Source: Tsukamurella spumae (lineage in GTDB: Bacteria; Actinomycetota; Actinomycetes; Mycobacteriales; Mycobacteriaceae). Taken from it: a stretch of 64,000 nucleotides of DNA. Positions 54,930-62,662 of the stretch are shown here, in pieces. The first letter of the stretch is position 1, and each line of letters starts with the position of its first letter. The DNA is taken from positions 34,398 through 98,397 of the forward strand of contig NZ_JAAXOQ010000017.1 in NCBI RefSeq assembly GCF_012396015.1, written 5' to 3'. Position numbers and translations under genes: made by a program. The notes beneath the pieces are model-generated. The model saw nothing but the letters and a program-made list of their open reading frames with translations, was not told the DNA's origin and did no database searches.

Positions 54930-55235
54930 ATGTGTGGAGCTCCCAAGCAGGGCCAGGTCCTTCCCGCCGGTGTCGATGTCGAGAAGGAGACCGTCCTGAC
55001 CGGACAGGTCCTCGACGCGGCCGGCAACCCCGTCGCCGGCGCGTTCGTGCGTCTGCTCGACGGCACGGGTGAGTTCACCGCCGAGGTCGTGGCCTCCGGT
55101 ACCGGCGACTACCGCTTCTTCGCGGCGCCGGGCACCTGGACGCTGCGCGCCCTGTCCTCCGTGGGCAACGGCGACACCCAGGTCTCCCCCGAGGCCAACG
55201 GCGTCTACAACCAGGACATCACCGTCTCGAAGTAG
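54930..55235 (+). CDS. sseC: SseC-family DUF1416 protein
   Basis: The 101-residue protein starts MCGAPKQGQVLP and forms a beta-sandwich (transthyretin-like) with GQVLDAAGNPVAGAFVRLLD and PGTWTLRALS. It always accompanies cysA in mycolata (sseC2-cysA2). Its exact role in sulfur transfer is unknown. Its end is 11 bp before a perfect 22-bp inverted repeat. Confidence 0.9.
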   Translation: MCGAPKQGQVLPAGVDVEKETVLTGQVLDAAGNPVAGAFVRLLDGTGEFTAEVVASGTGDYRFFAAPGTWTLRALSSVGNGDTQVSPEANGVYNQDITVSK

Positions 55236-55245
55236 CCACCCCCCT

Positions 55246-55308
55246 CAATTGAACACCGTTATGGAGAGCGAACCCGCAGGTGGGATTCTCCATAACGGTG
55301 TTCAATTG
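55246..55308. repeat. Perfect 22-bp inverted repeat after sseC
   Basis: The arms run 55246-55267 (beginning CAATTGAACACCGTTATG) and 55287-55308, exact complements around a 19-bp GC-rich loop. The arms are AT-richer than the surroundings. As RNA it makes a very stable stem and may end both the sseC and the opposing kinase transcripts, though without a T run. It also marks the border of the sugar-uptake operon, so a mobile-element remnant is the other reading. Confidence 0.75.
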
Positions 55309-55319
55309 CGTTCTGGGGG

Positions 55320-55928
55320 TCACGACCCGTCGACGATGCGGTCGGCTCGGACCGCCGTGGCCTCGATGAGGCGGGCGTTCGCCTCGTCGGAGCCGTCGGC
55401 CCGCTCGCGGGCCTCGGCGGGCGTGCGCCCGAATCGCATGTGCCGCTCGATGAGTCGCTCGCGGCGCAGCGCGGGGTCGATGCGCAGGAACCACACCTCG
55501 TCGAGGGCGGCCCGCGCCTGCGGCCACGCGCCGGCATCGGCGAGCAGGTAGTTGCCCTCGGTGACCACGAGCGGAACGTCCGGCGCCACCTCGATGGAGC
55601 CGCCGATGGAGGCCTCGAGCGCGCGGTCGAACCGCGGGGCGTAGACGGTGCCCGTGCCCGCACGCAGTCGGCGGAGCAGTTCCGCGAAGCCCGCGTCGTC
55701 GAAGGTGTCGATGGCGCCCTTGCGTTCCCAGCTGCCGTGCCGGCGCAGCACGGCGTCGTCGAGGTGGAAGCCGTCCATGGGGACGAGCACGGCGTCGTCG
55801 CCGAGCGCCGCCACGAGCCGCTCGGCCAGCGTGGACTTCCCCGATCCGGGGGATCCGGCGATCCCGAGCAGTGAGCGCCCCGGGCGCGCGACGAGTTCCC
55901 GTGCGCAGGACAGCAATTCGTCCGTCAC
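55320..55928 (-). CDS. P-loop nucleoside/sugar kinase (uridine kinase-like, FrcK-like)
   Basis: The 202-residue protein has the P-loop GSPGSGKST and the uridine kinase/pantothenate kinase-type PMDGFHLDDAVLRRHGSWERKG, with a LID containing RFGRTPAEARERADGSDEANA. The family phosphorylates nucleosides, pantothenate or sugars. As the last gene of a fructose-type ABC operon it may correspond to FrcK. GTG 55928 overlaps the PfkB stop by four bases. Confidence 0.82.
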   Translation of the reverse strand: MTDELLSCARELVARPGRSLLGIAGSPGSGKSTLAERLVAALGDDAVLVPMDGFHLDDAVLRRHGSWERKGAIDTFDDAGFAELLRRLRAGTGTVYAPRFDRALEASIGGSIEVAPDVPLVVTEGNYLLADAGAWPQARAALDEVWFLRIDPALRRERLIERHMRFGRTPAEARERADGSDEANARLIEATAVRADRIVDGS

Positions 55929-56755
55929 AGCGTCGCCAGCCACGCCCTCACCCCCGGGTATCGGCATTTGTCGGAGGCGCGCGCCGCCGCGAACCGCAGC
56001 GCGTCCACCGGGGCATCGCCCCGCGCGATCGCGAACGCGTACGCGCCGTGCAGCACGTCGCCCGCGCCGAGCGTATCGACGACCGGCACGGCCGGGACCT
56101 CGAGGGTGCCCGCGACCCCTTCGATCTCGTACCGGATCGGCCCGGCGCCGTCGGTCACGGCGACCACCGGCGGACCGGTGACGGCGGCACCGTCGGGCGG
56201 CCGGAAGTCCGCCGAGCGGATGACGTGCGCGGCGTACATCAGGAGCTCGGCGAAGACGGGACGCCAGCGGCCGGCGTCGAGCACGATCGGCACGGACGCC
56301 GCGACGGCGCTCCGCATCGCCGCGCGGGCCGCGGCGGGGCCGTGCCCGTCGAGCAGCAGCACGTCGAAGCCCTCCGCGTGGATCGGCGGCACGAGGTCGG
56401 GGTAGCCGGTGCCGTCGAACGAGACGACCTGCCGCTCCCCCGTGGGGGCGTGCACCGTGACCGCGGAGACGGGCGGCCCGAAGCCCGGCGATGCGAGGTC
56501 GAGGAGCTCGACCCCGCACGCCGCCAGGTCGTCGCGGACGAGACGCGCGAGGGCGCCGTCGCCGACGGGGGCCGCGAGCACCGCCCGCCCGCCCAGCGCT
56601 GCGAACACCGCGGCTGCGTTGAGCGCGGGACCACCGCCGGAGACGTCCTGACGGACGGCGGTGACCTTGCCGTTGCGCGGGGGCGTCTCCTCGACGCTGG
56701 AGATCACGTCGACGGTGGCGAGCCCCACGAACAGGCCCGACGGCCTACGGTCCAC
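55925..56755 (-). CDS. PfkB-family carbohydrate kinase
   Basis: The 276-residue protein has the N-terminal SGGGPALNAAAVFAALGG segment of the ribokinase/PfkB family. Near the C-terminus is the catalytic VVDTLGAGDVLHGAYAFA, whose Asp acts as base. It should phosphorylate the sugar brought in by the ABC system upstream. It starts inside the ATPase gene (GTG 56755, 11-bp overlap). The sugar is not known. Confidence 0.88.
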   Translation of the reverse strand: MDRRPSGLFVGLATVDVISSVEETPPRNGKVTAVRQDVSGGGPALNAAAVFAALGGRAVLAAPVGDGALARLVRDDLAACGVELLDLASPGFGPPVSAVTVHAPTGERQVVSFDGTGYPDLVPPIHAEGFDVLLLDGHGPAAARAAMRSAVAASVPIVLDAGRWRPVFAELLMYAAHVIRSADFRPPDGAAVTGPPVVAVTDGAGPIRYEIEGVAGTLEVPAVPVVDTLGAGDVLHGAYAFAIARGDAPVDALRFAAARASDKCRYPGVRAWLATL

Positions 56756-57539
56756 CCGCCGCCTCCTCGTCGGTCGGCGTGAGCGCGCCGGTCATGAGCG
56801 CGACGACCTCGGCCATGCTGCGCTGCTTCGGGTCGACGACGGCGGCGCGCCGGCCGAGCCGGTGCACGTGGATCCGGTCGGCCACCTCGAAGACGTGCGG
56901 CATGTCGTGACTGATCAGGATCACGGGCGTGCCGCGGTCGCGGATCTGCCGGATCAGGTCGATGACCTGGCCCGATTCCCGGACGCCGAGGGCCGCCGTC
57001 GGCTCGTCCATGATGATCACCTTCTTCCCGAAGGCGGCCGCCCGCACCACCGCGACGCCCTGTCGCTGCCCGCCGGAGAGCGTCTCGACGGCCTGCGTCG
57101 GGGACTTGATCCCGATCTTGAGGTCCGCGAGGTGGCCGGCCGCCGCATCGCGCATCGCCTTGCGGTCGAGCTGCCGGAACACCGAGCCGAGGATCCCCGG
57201 TTTGCGGAGCTCCCGGCCCAGGTAGACATTGGCGGCGATGTCGAGCGCGGGGATCACGGCGAGGTCCTGGTAGACGGTCTCGATCCCGGCGTTGCGGGCG
57301 TCGAGCGTGCTCTTGAAGTGGACCGGCGCACCGTCGAGCAGGATCTCGCCCTCGCTCGGGATGAGCGCCCCCGAGAGCGCCTTGATGAGGCTGGACTTGC
57401 CGGCCCCGTTGTCGCCGATCACGGCGAGCACCTCGCCGGCGCGGAGCTCGAAGTCGGCACCCGCGATCGCCTCGACCTGCCCGTACTTCTTCACCAGGCC
57501 CTTCGCCTCGAGCACGGGCCCGGCGTCCTGCGCGCTCAT
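56745..57539 (-). CDS. Sugar ABC importer ATPase (single ABC domain, FrcA-like)
   Basis: The 264-residue ATPase has Walker A GDNGAGKS, signature LSGGQRQ and Walker B VIIMDEPTAALG, as in the CUT2 (ribose/fructose) family. It has one ABC domain, unlike RbsA with two, which fits FrcA-type systems. ATG 57539 overlaps the permease stop by four bases. Confidence 0.88.
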   Translation of the reverse strand: MSAQDAGPVLEAKGLVKKYGQVEAIAGADFELRAGEVLAVIGDNGAGKSSLIKALSGALIPSEGEILLDGAPVHFKSTLDARNAGIETVYQDLAVIPALDIAANVYLGRELRKPGILGSVFRQLDRKAMRDAAAGHLADLKIGIKSPTQAVETLSGGQRQGVAVVRAAAFGKKVIIMDEPTAALGVRESGQVIDLIRQIRDRGTPVILISHDMPHVFEVADRIHVHRLGRRAAVVDPKQRSMAEVVALMTGALTPTDEEAAGGP

Positions 57540-58501
57540 TGCAGCCTCCTGCGCGAGATCTGGTCCAGCGCAACGGCGGCGATCACGAGGACGCCCGTCG
57601 CGACGTTCTGGTAGAGGTTGTCGATCCCGACGAGCGTGAGCCCGTTGCGCAGCACCCCGACGATCAGCGCGCCGACCAGCGTGCCCAGCACCGAGCCGCG
57701 GCCGCCGAAGAGGCTGGTGCCGCCGATCACGACCGCGGTGATGGTGTCGAGGTTCGCGGTCTGGAAGGCATTGGGGTCGGCCGTCGGGATGCGCCCGAGG
57801 GCCGCCCACGCCGCGATCGCGGCGATCACACCGGACGCGAGGTACACGCCGAACACCGTCTTGGAGGTCTTGATGCCCGCCAGCGACGCCGACACGGGGT
57901 TGCCACCCACGGCGTACACGTGCCGGCCGGTGGCCGTGCGGTTGAGCACGTACCAGGCCACGGCGTACACGATCAGCAGCACGAGCAGGCCCAGCGTGAG
58001 CGGGAATCCGAACAACTTGAAGCCCGTACCGAGCGCCGTGAGCGGACCGTCGGCGACGCGGTAGGTCTGCGAGCCGGCATAGAGCTGCGTGGCCGCCGCG
58101 ACGATGGTGAACATGCCGAGCGTGACGATGAACGGCGGCAGCTTGAGCACCGTCACCAGGGCGCCGTTGATCGCGCCGATGAGCATGCACACGCCGAGCG
58201 CGACGACCATGGCGAGGATCGGGTCGGTGCCCGCCACCTTCGCCAGGACGACGGTGCCGAGCACGCACGTCGCGCCGATCGACAGGTCGATGCCGGCGGT
58301 GAGGATGATCAGCGACTGCGCGACCGCGAGGATCCCGATCACCATGGTCTGCTGCAGGATCAGCGAGATGTTGTAGCCCGTCGCGAACTGCGGTGTGAGG
58401 ATGAAGAACACGACGCACGCGACGATGAGCGCGGCGAGCGGGCCTGCGAGCGGCTCGCGCGCGAGCCCTCGGAAGGCGGAGGGAAGGGCACCGGCCGACA
58501 C
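57536..58501 (-). CDS. Sugar ABC importer permease (CUT2, FrcC-like)
   Basis: The 321-residue permease has eight to ten helices and the CUT2 signatures ILTAGIDLSIGA and GRHVYAVGGNPVSASLAGI, with IGGTSLFGGRGSVLGTLVGA later. GTG 58501 lies one base after the stop of the binding-protein gene, so translation is coupled. It takes up a pentose or hexose. Confidence 0.9.
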   Translation of the reverse strand: MSAGALPSAFRGLAREPLAGPLAALIVACVVFFILTPQFATGYNISLILQQTMVIGILAVAQSLIILTAGIDLSIGATCVLGTVVLAKVAGTDPILAMVVALGVCMLIGAINGALVTVLKLPPFIVTLGMFTIVAAATQLYAGSQTYRVADGPLTALGTGFKLFGFPLTLGLLVLLIVYAVAWYVLNRTATGRHVYAVGGNPVSASLAGIKTSKTVFGVYLASGVIAAIAAWAALGRIPTADPNAFQTANLDTITAVVIGGTSLFGGRGSVLGTLVGALIVGVLRNGLTLVGIDNLYQNVATGVLVIAAVALDQISRRRLQ

Positions 58502-58502
58502 G

Positions 58503-59501
58503 TCAGCCCCAGCAGTTCTGCTCGCCCCACGCGGTGTCCTTCGACGGGACGCCGGCGACGGGCTTGTCGGTCACCAACTGCGAGCCGGTGTTGGTGAATC
58601 CGGAAGGCTTGGTGCCGTTCTGAGCGAAGGCGACCACCGCGTCGACACCCTGCTCGGCCATCTTCGCGGGGAACTGCAGCACCGTCGCGCCGATGATGCC
58701 CGCCTTGACGTTCCGGACGCCCGTGCAGCTGCCGTCGACGGAACCGATCAGGAGCTGACCGGCCTTGCCCGCCTTCTTCGCCGCCTCGTAGCCGCCGGCC
58801 GCCGCGGGCTCGTTGATCGTGTAGAGCGAGTTGGCATCCGGGACGCGCTGAAGCAGGTTCTCCATCGCGGTCTGGGCCTTGGTCTGGTCGCCGTTGGTGT
58901 TCTCCTTACCAGCCACCTCGGGGCTGGTCTCGGTGAGCCCGATGCCCTCCAGGAAGCCCTGGTGCCGGAAGGTGTCGACGGTGCCGCCCGGCGTCCCGTC
59001 GAGCATGAGCAGCTTGGGGGTCCGCCCGGCGAGCGCGCCCTTGACCCAGGAGCCCTGCAGGCGCCCGGCCTCCTTGTTGTCGGTGGCGAAGGTCGCGTCC
59101 ACGGCGTTCTCCGGATCGGTCGCGGTGTCCAGCGCGATCACCACGACGCCCGCGTCGCGCGCCTTCTTGATCGCGGCCAGGATGCCGCTCGACGAGTTGG
59201 GGGTGATGAGGATGCCCTTGACGCCCTGGCTGACCAGGTTCTCGATGGCGGCGACCTGCCCCTCGTTGTCCCCGTCGAACTTGCCCGCGAGCGCGACGAG
59301 GCTCGCCCCCTTCGCCTCGGCCTCCTTCTTGGCGGCCTCGCGGATCTTCACGAAGAACGGGTTGGTGTCCGTCTTGGTGATGAGTCCCACCTTCACGCCG
59401 CCGGACGACCCGCCGTCGCGGTTGCAGGCGGCCACCGAGGTGAGGCCGACGGTGAGGGCGCAGCAGATCGCGGCGATGCGCACGGTGTTCCGATTGCTCA
59501 T
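58503..59501 (-). CDS. Sugar-binding lipoprotein (FrcB/RbsB-like)
   Basis: The 332-residue protein has a lipoprotein signal with the lipidated Cys in SVAACNRD near residue 26. The periplasmic-binding fold of the ribose/fructose type (VGLITKTDTNPFFVKIREAA) follows. It is the first gene of the operon and delivers sugar to the permease. A LacI-type operator lies 90 bp upstream in the gap shared with the lacI-type gene. Confidence 0.88.
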   Translation of the reverse strand: MSNRNTVRIAAICCALTVGLTSVAACNRDGGSSGGVKVGLITKTDTNPFFVKIREAAKKEAEAKGASLVALAGKFDGDNEGQVAAIENLVSQGVKGILITPNSSSGILAAIKKARDAGVVVIALDTATDPENAVDATFATDNKEAGRLQGSWVKGALAGRTPKLLMLDGTPGGTVDTFRHQGFLEGIGLTETSPEVAGKENTNGDQTKAQTAMENLLQRVPDANSLYTINEPAAAGGYEAAKKAGKAGQLLIGSVDGSCTGVRNVKAGIIGATVLQFPAKMAEQGVDAVVAFAQNGTKPSGFTNTGSQLVTDKPVAGVPSKDTAWGEQNCWG

Positions 59502-59590
59502 TGGGGGGCTCCGATCGAGTGTGTGCTGAATCACATGTTTCCGGGTGGGCAAAACGCTATACCCGCAGTTGGGATACGCGCAAGGGTTTG

Positions 59591-59604
59591 CGCAAGCGCT
59601 TGCG
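59591..59604. promoter_or_regulatory. LacI-type operator between the sugar operon and its repressor
   Basis: CGCAAGCGCTTGCG is an exact 14-bp palindrome with the central CG and TTGCG arms of LacI/GalR-family operators. A half-copy TTTGCGCAA overlaps it on the left. It can block both the operon (starts 59501, minus) and the repressor gene (starts 59636, plus). Confidence 0.75.
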
Positions 59605-59635
59605 TACCGCGGAACGGCCCGGGCATGATGGTGCG

Positions 59636-60655
59636 ATGGGGAACATGGCCGACGTCGCCGCGGAAGCGGGCGTGTCGATCAGCACCGTCTCCCATGTGAT
59701 CAACGAGACGCGTCGGGTGGACCCGCGCACCCGGGAGGCGGTGCTCGAGGCCATCGCCACCACGGGCTACCGCCGCAACGCACTCGCCGCAGCGCTCGCC
59801 ACCTCGCGCTCCGGCGTTCTGGCACTGAGCATCTCGGCCTGGCAAAACCCCTACTTCGCGCCGCTCGTGCGTGCGATCGAATCCCGCGCGGGCGAGCTCG
59901 GCTACGCCTTGATGATGGGCGACTCGCACGACGATCCGACCACCGAGGCCGCGCTCGTGGGCTCGCTGCTCGATCGGCGCGCGGACGGCCTGATCCTCGC
60001 CCCCGCGCCCCGCGCCGAGCGCGCCACCATTCCCATGATCCGCAGCGCGGGCACCCCCCTGGTCCTCATCGACCGCCTGTCCTCGGCCCCCGTCGACCAG
60101 TTGGCGTCGGAGGGCTCCGAGCCGGTGGCGCGCCTGACCGCCCACCTGATCGAGCTGGGCCACGAGCGGATCGGCGCGATCACGGGCCGCCGCGGCATCC
60201 AATCCTCCGTCGAGCGGTCCGAGGCGTTCGTCACGGCGATGGCCGCCGCCGGACTGCACGCCGCCCCGCGGCACCTGCGCTGCGGCGATTCGAGCGTCGA
60301 CGAGGCGTACACGCAGACGCTCGCCATGTTCCGCGGCCGCGGCCCGCGCCCCACGGCCCTGATCGCGCTCAACAACGCCATGACGGTCGGCGTGATGCGC
60401 GCCCTGCGGGAGTTGGAACTGCGCGTCCCGCAGGACGTCGCGCTGGTCTGCTACGACGATTTCGAGTGGTCGGACCTGTTCACGCCGGGGCTCACCGCCG
60501 TCGCGCAGGACGTCGAATCGATGGGTCGACGGGCCGTCGACCTGCTCGTCGAGCGGATCGACGGGTTCGACGGTCCGCGGCGCGTCGAGCGGCTGCCCAC
60601 CACCTTCCACCACCGCGACTCGTGCGGTTGTGAGCGCGCGCCGGGCGGGGTCTAG
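59636..60655 (+). CDS. LacI-family transcription regulator
   Basis: The 339-residue protein starts with a LacI helix-turn-helix (MADVAAEAGVSISTVSHVINETRRV) and the hinge helix ALAAALATSRSG. A sugar-binding domain with DGLILAP and ALVCYDDFEWSDLFTPGLTAV follows. It should repress the divergent uptake operon until its sugar binds. ATG 59636 or ATG 59645 may start it. Its stop codon forms part of a -10 element for the next small gene. Confidence 0.92.
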   Translation: MGNMADVAAEAGVSISTVSHVINETRRVDPRTREAVLEAIATTGYRRNALAAALATSRSGVLALSISAWQNPYFAPLVRAIESRAGELGYALMMGDSHDDPTTEAALVGSLLDRRADGLILAPAPRAERATIPMIRSAGTPLVLIDRLSSAPVDQLASEGSEPVARLTAHLIELGHERIGAITGRRGIQSSVERSEAFVTAMAAAGLHAAPRHLRCGDSSVDEAYTQTLAMFRGRGPRPTALIALNNAMTVGVMRALRELELRVPQDVALVCYDDFEWSDLFTPGLTAVAQDVESMGRRAVDLLVERIDGFDGPRRVERLPTTFHHRDSCGCERAPGGV

Positions 60656-60658
60656 TAT
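60653..60658 (+). promoter_or_regulatory. -10 element overlapping the lacI-type stop codon
   Basis: TAGTAT begins with the stop codon TAG of the regulator and ends seven bases before ATG 60666, so the small gene downstream could have its own leaderless transcript. Confidence 0.4.
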
Positions 60659-60665
60659 CGACGGC

Positions 60666-60764
60666 ATGGTCATCTTCTTCGAGATCCTCATGGCGGTGGC
60701 ATCGGTCGCGATCTTCGCGTTCGCCGTGTTCGTGCTGTACCGCGTCCTCACCGACGGCCAGTAG
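60666..60764 (+). CDS. 32-residue single-helix membrane protein
   Basis: The peptide begins MVIFFEILMAVASVAIF, forms one hydrophobic helix over about residues 2-25 and ends YRVLTDGQ. It lies six bases before the FABP-like gene and 10 after the regulator. The strong hydrophobic pattern, exact spacing and a fitting leaderless promoter suggest a real gene. Such single-helix proteins often modulate a larger membrane partner; no partner is known here. Confidence 0.6.
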   Translation: MVIFFEILMAVASVAIFAFAVFVLYRVLTDGQ

Positions 60765-60770
60765 TCGCCC

Positions 60771-61418
60771 GTGAGCGACGAGGCCACGCCCACGTCCGGC
60801 GCGCCGGCCGGTTCCGGCCAAGAGGCACTGGATGCTGCGATCGAGCGGTCCGAGACCACCTCGTCGCGCAACATCTCGAACCTCCCGGGACTGCCCCTCG
60901 CCGATGACACGGCCAACCTGCGGCAAGGCCCCGACCTGCACGCGGGCCTCCTGGGCCTCCTGCCGCTCGTCGGTGTCTGGCGCGGCGAGGGCGAGGGCCA
61001 CGACGAGTCCGGCGACTACCACTTCGGCCAGCAGATCGTCGTCAGCCACGACGGTCAGAACTTCCTCTCCTGGGAGTCGCGGTCGTGGAAGCTCGACGAC
61101 CAGGGCGAGTTCTCCGAGCCCGATCTCCGCGAGGCCGGCTTCTGGCGGATCGGCGAGGACGACGAGATCGAATTCGTCGTCACGCACGCCAGCGGCATCG
61201 TCGAGCTGTACTACGGCAAGCCCGTCTCCCAGACCGCATGGGAACTCGAGGCCGACGTGGTCATCCGCTCCAAGACCTCCCCGCTGGCCGGCGCGTCCAA
61301 GCGCCTGTACGGCCTGGTCGACCAGGGCGGTTCCCTCGCCTACGTCGAGGAACGCATCGATGCCGACGGTGCGCTCATCCCCCGCCTCAGCGCCAAGCTG
61401 GCCCGCTACGCCGGCTGA
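60771..61418 (+). CDS. FABP/nitrobindin-like beta-barrel protein (Rv0813c-like)
   Basis: The 215-residue protein has an unstructured N-terminal 45 residues and a ten-strand barrel with GVWRGEGEG, the GxWxGxG motif of the nitrobindin/THAP4 family. [11 protein letters not shown] and AKRLYGLV also agree with Rv0813c as I recall it. At the C-terminus, where relatives have PHLSARL-type sequence with a conserved His, this protein reads [13 protein letters not shown], with Arg (codon CGC) in place of His (CAC). In true nitrobindins that His binds haem. It is probably a lipid- or haem-binding protein with altered ligand chemistry. Confidence 0.82.
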   Translation: MSDEATPTSGAPAGSGQEALDAAIERSETTSSRNISNLPGLPLADDTANLRQGPDLHAGLLGLLPLVGVWRGEGEGHDESGDYHFGQQIVVSHDGQNFLSWESRSWKLDDQGEFSEPDLREAGFWRIGEDDEIEFVVTHASGIVELYYGKPVSQTAWELEADVVIRSKTSPLAGASKRLYGLVDQGGSLAYVEERIDADGALIPRLSAKLARYAG

Positions 61419-61451
61419 CTCCGCCGCTCCACCCACCCCGGCCGCAGGTAG

Positions 61452-61578
61452 GACCGGTGCGGGCAGAACGGGTGCGGGCAGAACGGGTGCGGGAAGCCAT
61501 CCGCACCCATTGCGCGCAGTCGCACCCGGCACGCCGGGTGCACTCGGGTGAAACGGGTGCGGGAGCCCATCCGCACCC
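61452..61578. repeat. Palindromic intergenic repeat, copy B
   Basis: Two hairpin modules GGGTGCGGGA...CCGCACCC (61485-61508 and 61555-61578) flank a 46-bp centre with GCACCCGGC/GCCGGGTGC (61522-61530, 61533-61541). Spacing is identical to copy A at 34557-34650. The left side carries extra tandem units GAACGGGTGCGGGCA (61452-61494). Unlike copy A the outer 18-bp ends are not paired. In the 390-bp gene-free stretch 61419-61808 the only other feature is the terminator at 61738. Confidence 0.72.
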
Positions 61579-61737
61579 GAAATGCTTCGACGCCGTGCCA
61601 ACTCCACACCCGTGTGCTCGGACTGTCCGAGATGTACTGGATCACCGTGCAAGCGCGGTACGACGCGGATCTGGCGCGGGCGCTGATCGCGGACGAGGGC
61701 CGCGATCACGCCACTCGCGGGCTGATGGCCCGCACAG

Positions 61738-61786
61738 ACGGAAGCCCCCTCCGGGCGTGAACATCACGCGCCGGAGGGGGCTCCGT
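61738..61786. terminator. Strong bidirectional hairpin terminator
   Basis: ACGGA-GCCCCCTCCGG on the left and CCGGAGGGGGC-TCCGT on the right pair with one bulged A and a 15-nt loop. It stands between the plus-strand FABP-like gene and the minus-strand DUF899/mini-ORF unit and probably ends both. Confidence 0.7.
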
Positions 61787-61808
61787 CATTCCAGGTGGGC
61801 GACCGCCG

Positions 61809-61847
61809 TCAGGCGGCGGCCACCTCCTCAGTCCTGAAATTCACCAT
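61809..61847 (-). CDS. 12-codon mini-ORF with perfect Shine-Dalgarno
   Basis: The minus strand reads MVNFRTEEVAAA and stop. A full-length Shine-Dalgarno AAAGGAGGT (61866-61858) lies 10 bases upstream, better than any other in the window. It follows the DUF899 gene by about 90 bp, and the terminator at 61738-61786 comes soon after its stop. It may be a tiny expressed peptide or the 5' end of a lost gene. Function unknown. Confidence 0.4.
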   Translation of the reverse strand: MVNFRTEEVAAA

Positions 61848-61939
61848 TTCTCGGACCACCTCCTTTCGATTGACGCCTCCGACGCTACGCCCGCGCGACA
61901 CCGTCGGCAATGGAATTTCCCGGAGAGCGAAAACGCAGG

Positions 61940-62626
61940 TCAGGAGGTCTTCTCGCCGTACCATTCGGCGATCTGCTTCGACGACGCCCACCGCGAGTAC
62001 GTGGGACCCTGCGGCCAGCCCTCGGGCACGTCCTGCCACTCCTCCTGCCGACCGTAGGGCAGCACGTCGAGCAGGCCGAAGGTGTACGAAACCTGTTCGG
62101 CACCACGCCCGAAGGTCTGCCACAGGTGGTAGACGGTGTCGCCGTCACGGACGAAGGTGTTGTAGGCGAAGCCGCCGCCGGGGCCGGCGCCCACCTCGGC
62201 CCCGAAGCCGGAACCGTTGGTGGAGTACCACGTCATGGTGTTCCCGACGCGCTTCTTGTATTCCAGCACCTCGTCCATCGGGCCGTTGGTGATCACCACC
62301 ATCCGCGCATCCCAGCTGCCCAGGAAATCCAGCCGCGACAGGTTCGCCGTCGCGCCGGTGCATCCGGGGCATTGCCACTGACTGCCGTCGGTCCACATGT
62401 GGTGGTAGGTGATGAGCTGACTCCTGCCGTCGAAGACATCCGCGAGGCTCACCTCGGAGCCGTCCTCGGCGATCAGCCGGTACTCGGGCAACCGCACGGC
62501 GGGCAGCCTGCGACGTTGTGCGGCGATGGCGTCGAGCTCGCGAGTGGCGGCCTTCTCTCGAGCGCGCAGCTCGTCGATCTGCTGCTGCCAGGTCTCACGG
62601 TCGACGACGGGCGGAACGGCGGTCAT
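61940..62626 (-). CDS. DUF899 thioredoxin-like protein
   Basis: The 228-residue protein begins with a coiled N-terminus (RETWQQQIDELRAREKAATRELDAIAAQRR), then a thioredoxin-like domain with LITYHHMWTDGSQWQCPGCTG. The FNTF-like AYNTFVRDGDTVYHLWQTFGRG of DUF899 follows. The CPGC pair is where thioredoxins carry their redox cysteines. Family members are annotated as predicted dithiol-disulfide oxidoreductases. It reads away from the PNPOx-like gene 36 bp upstream and may share its promoter. Confidence 0.85.
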   Translation of the reverse strand: MTAVPPVVDRETWQQQIDELRAREKAATRELDAIAAQRRRLPAVRLPEYRLIAEDGSEVSLADVFDGRSQLITYHHMWTDGSQWQCPGCTGATANLSRLDFLGSWDARMVVITNGPMDEVLEYKKRVGNTMTWYSTNGSGFGAEVGAGPGGGFAYNTFVRDGDTVYHLWQTFGRGAEQVSYTFGLLDVLPYGRQEEWQDVPEGWPQGPTYSRWASSKQIAEWYGEKTS

Positions 62627-62662
62627 GGTGGATTCCTCTCCGGTGGTGGGACATTCGAACGG

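Noticed and set aside
61632..61760. 42-codon plus-strand ORF beginning MYWITVQARYDADLA
   Set aside because: No ribosome site or promoter, its 3' end is the left arm of a terminator, and nothing recognisable is encoded. It could be real, but I cannot support it.
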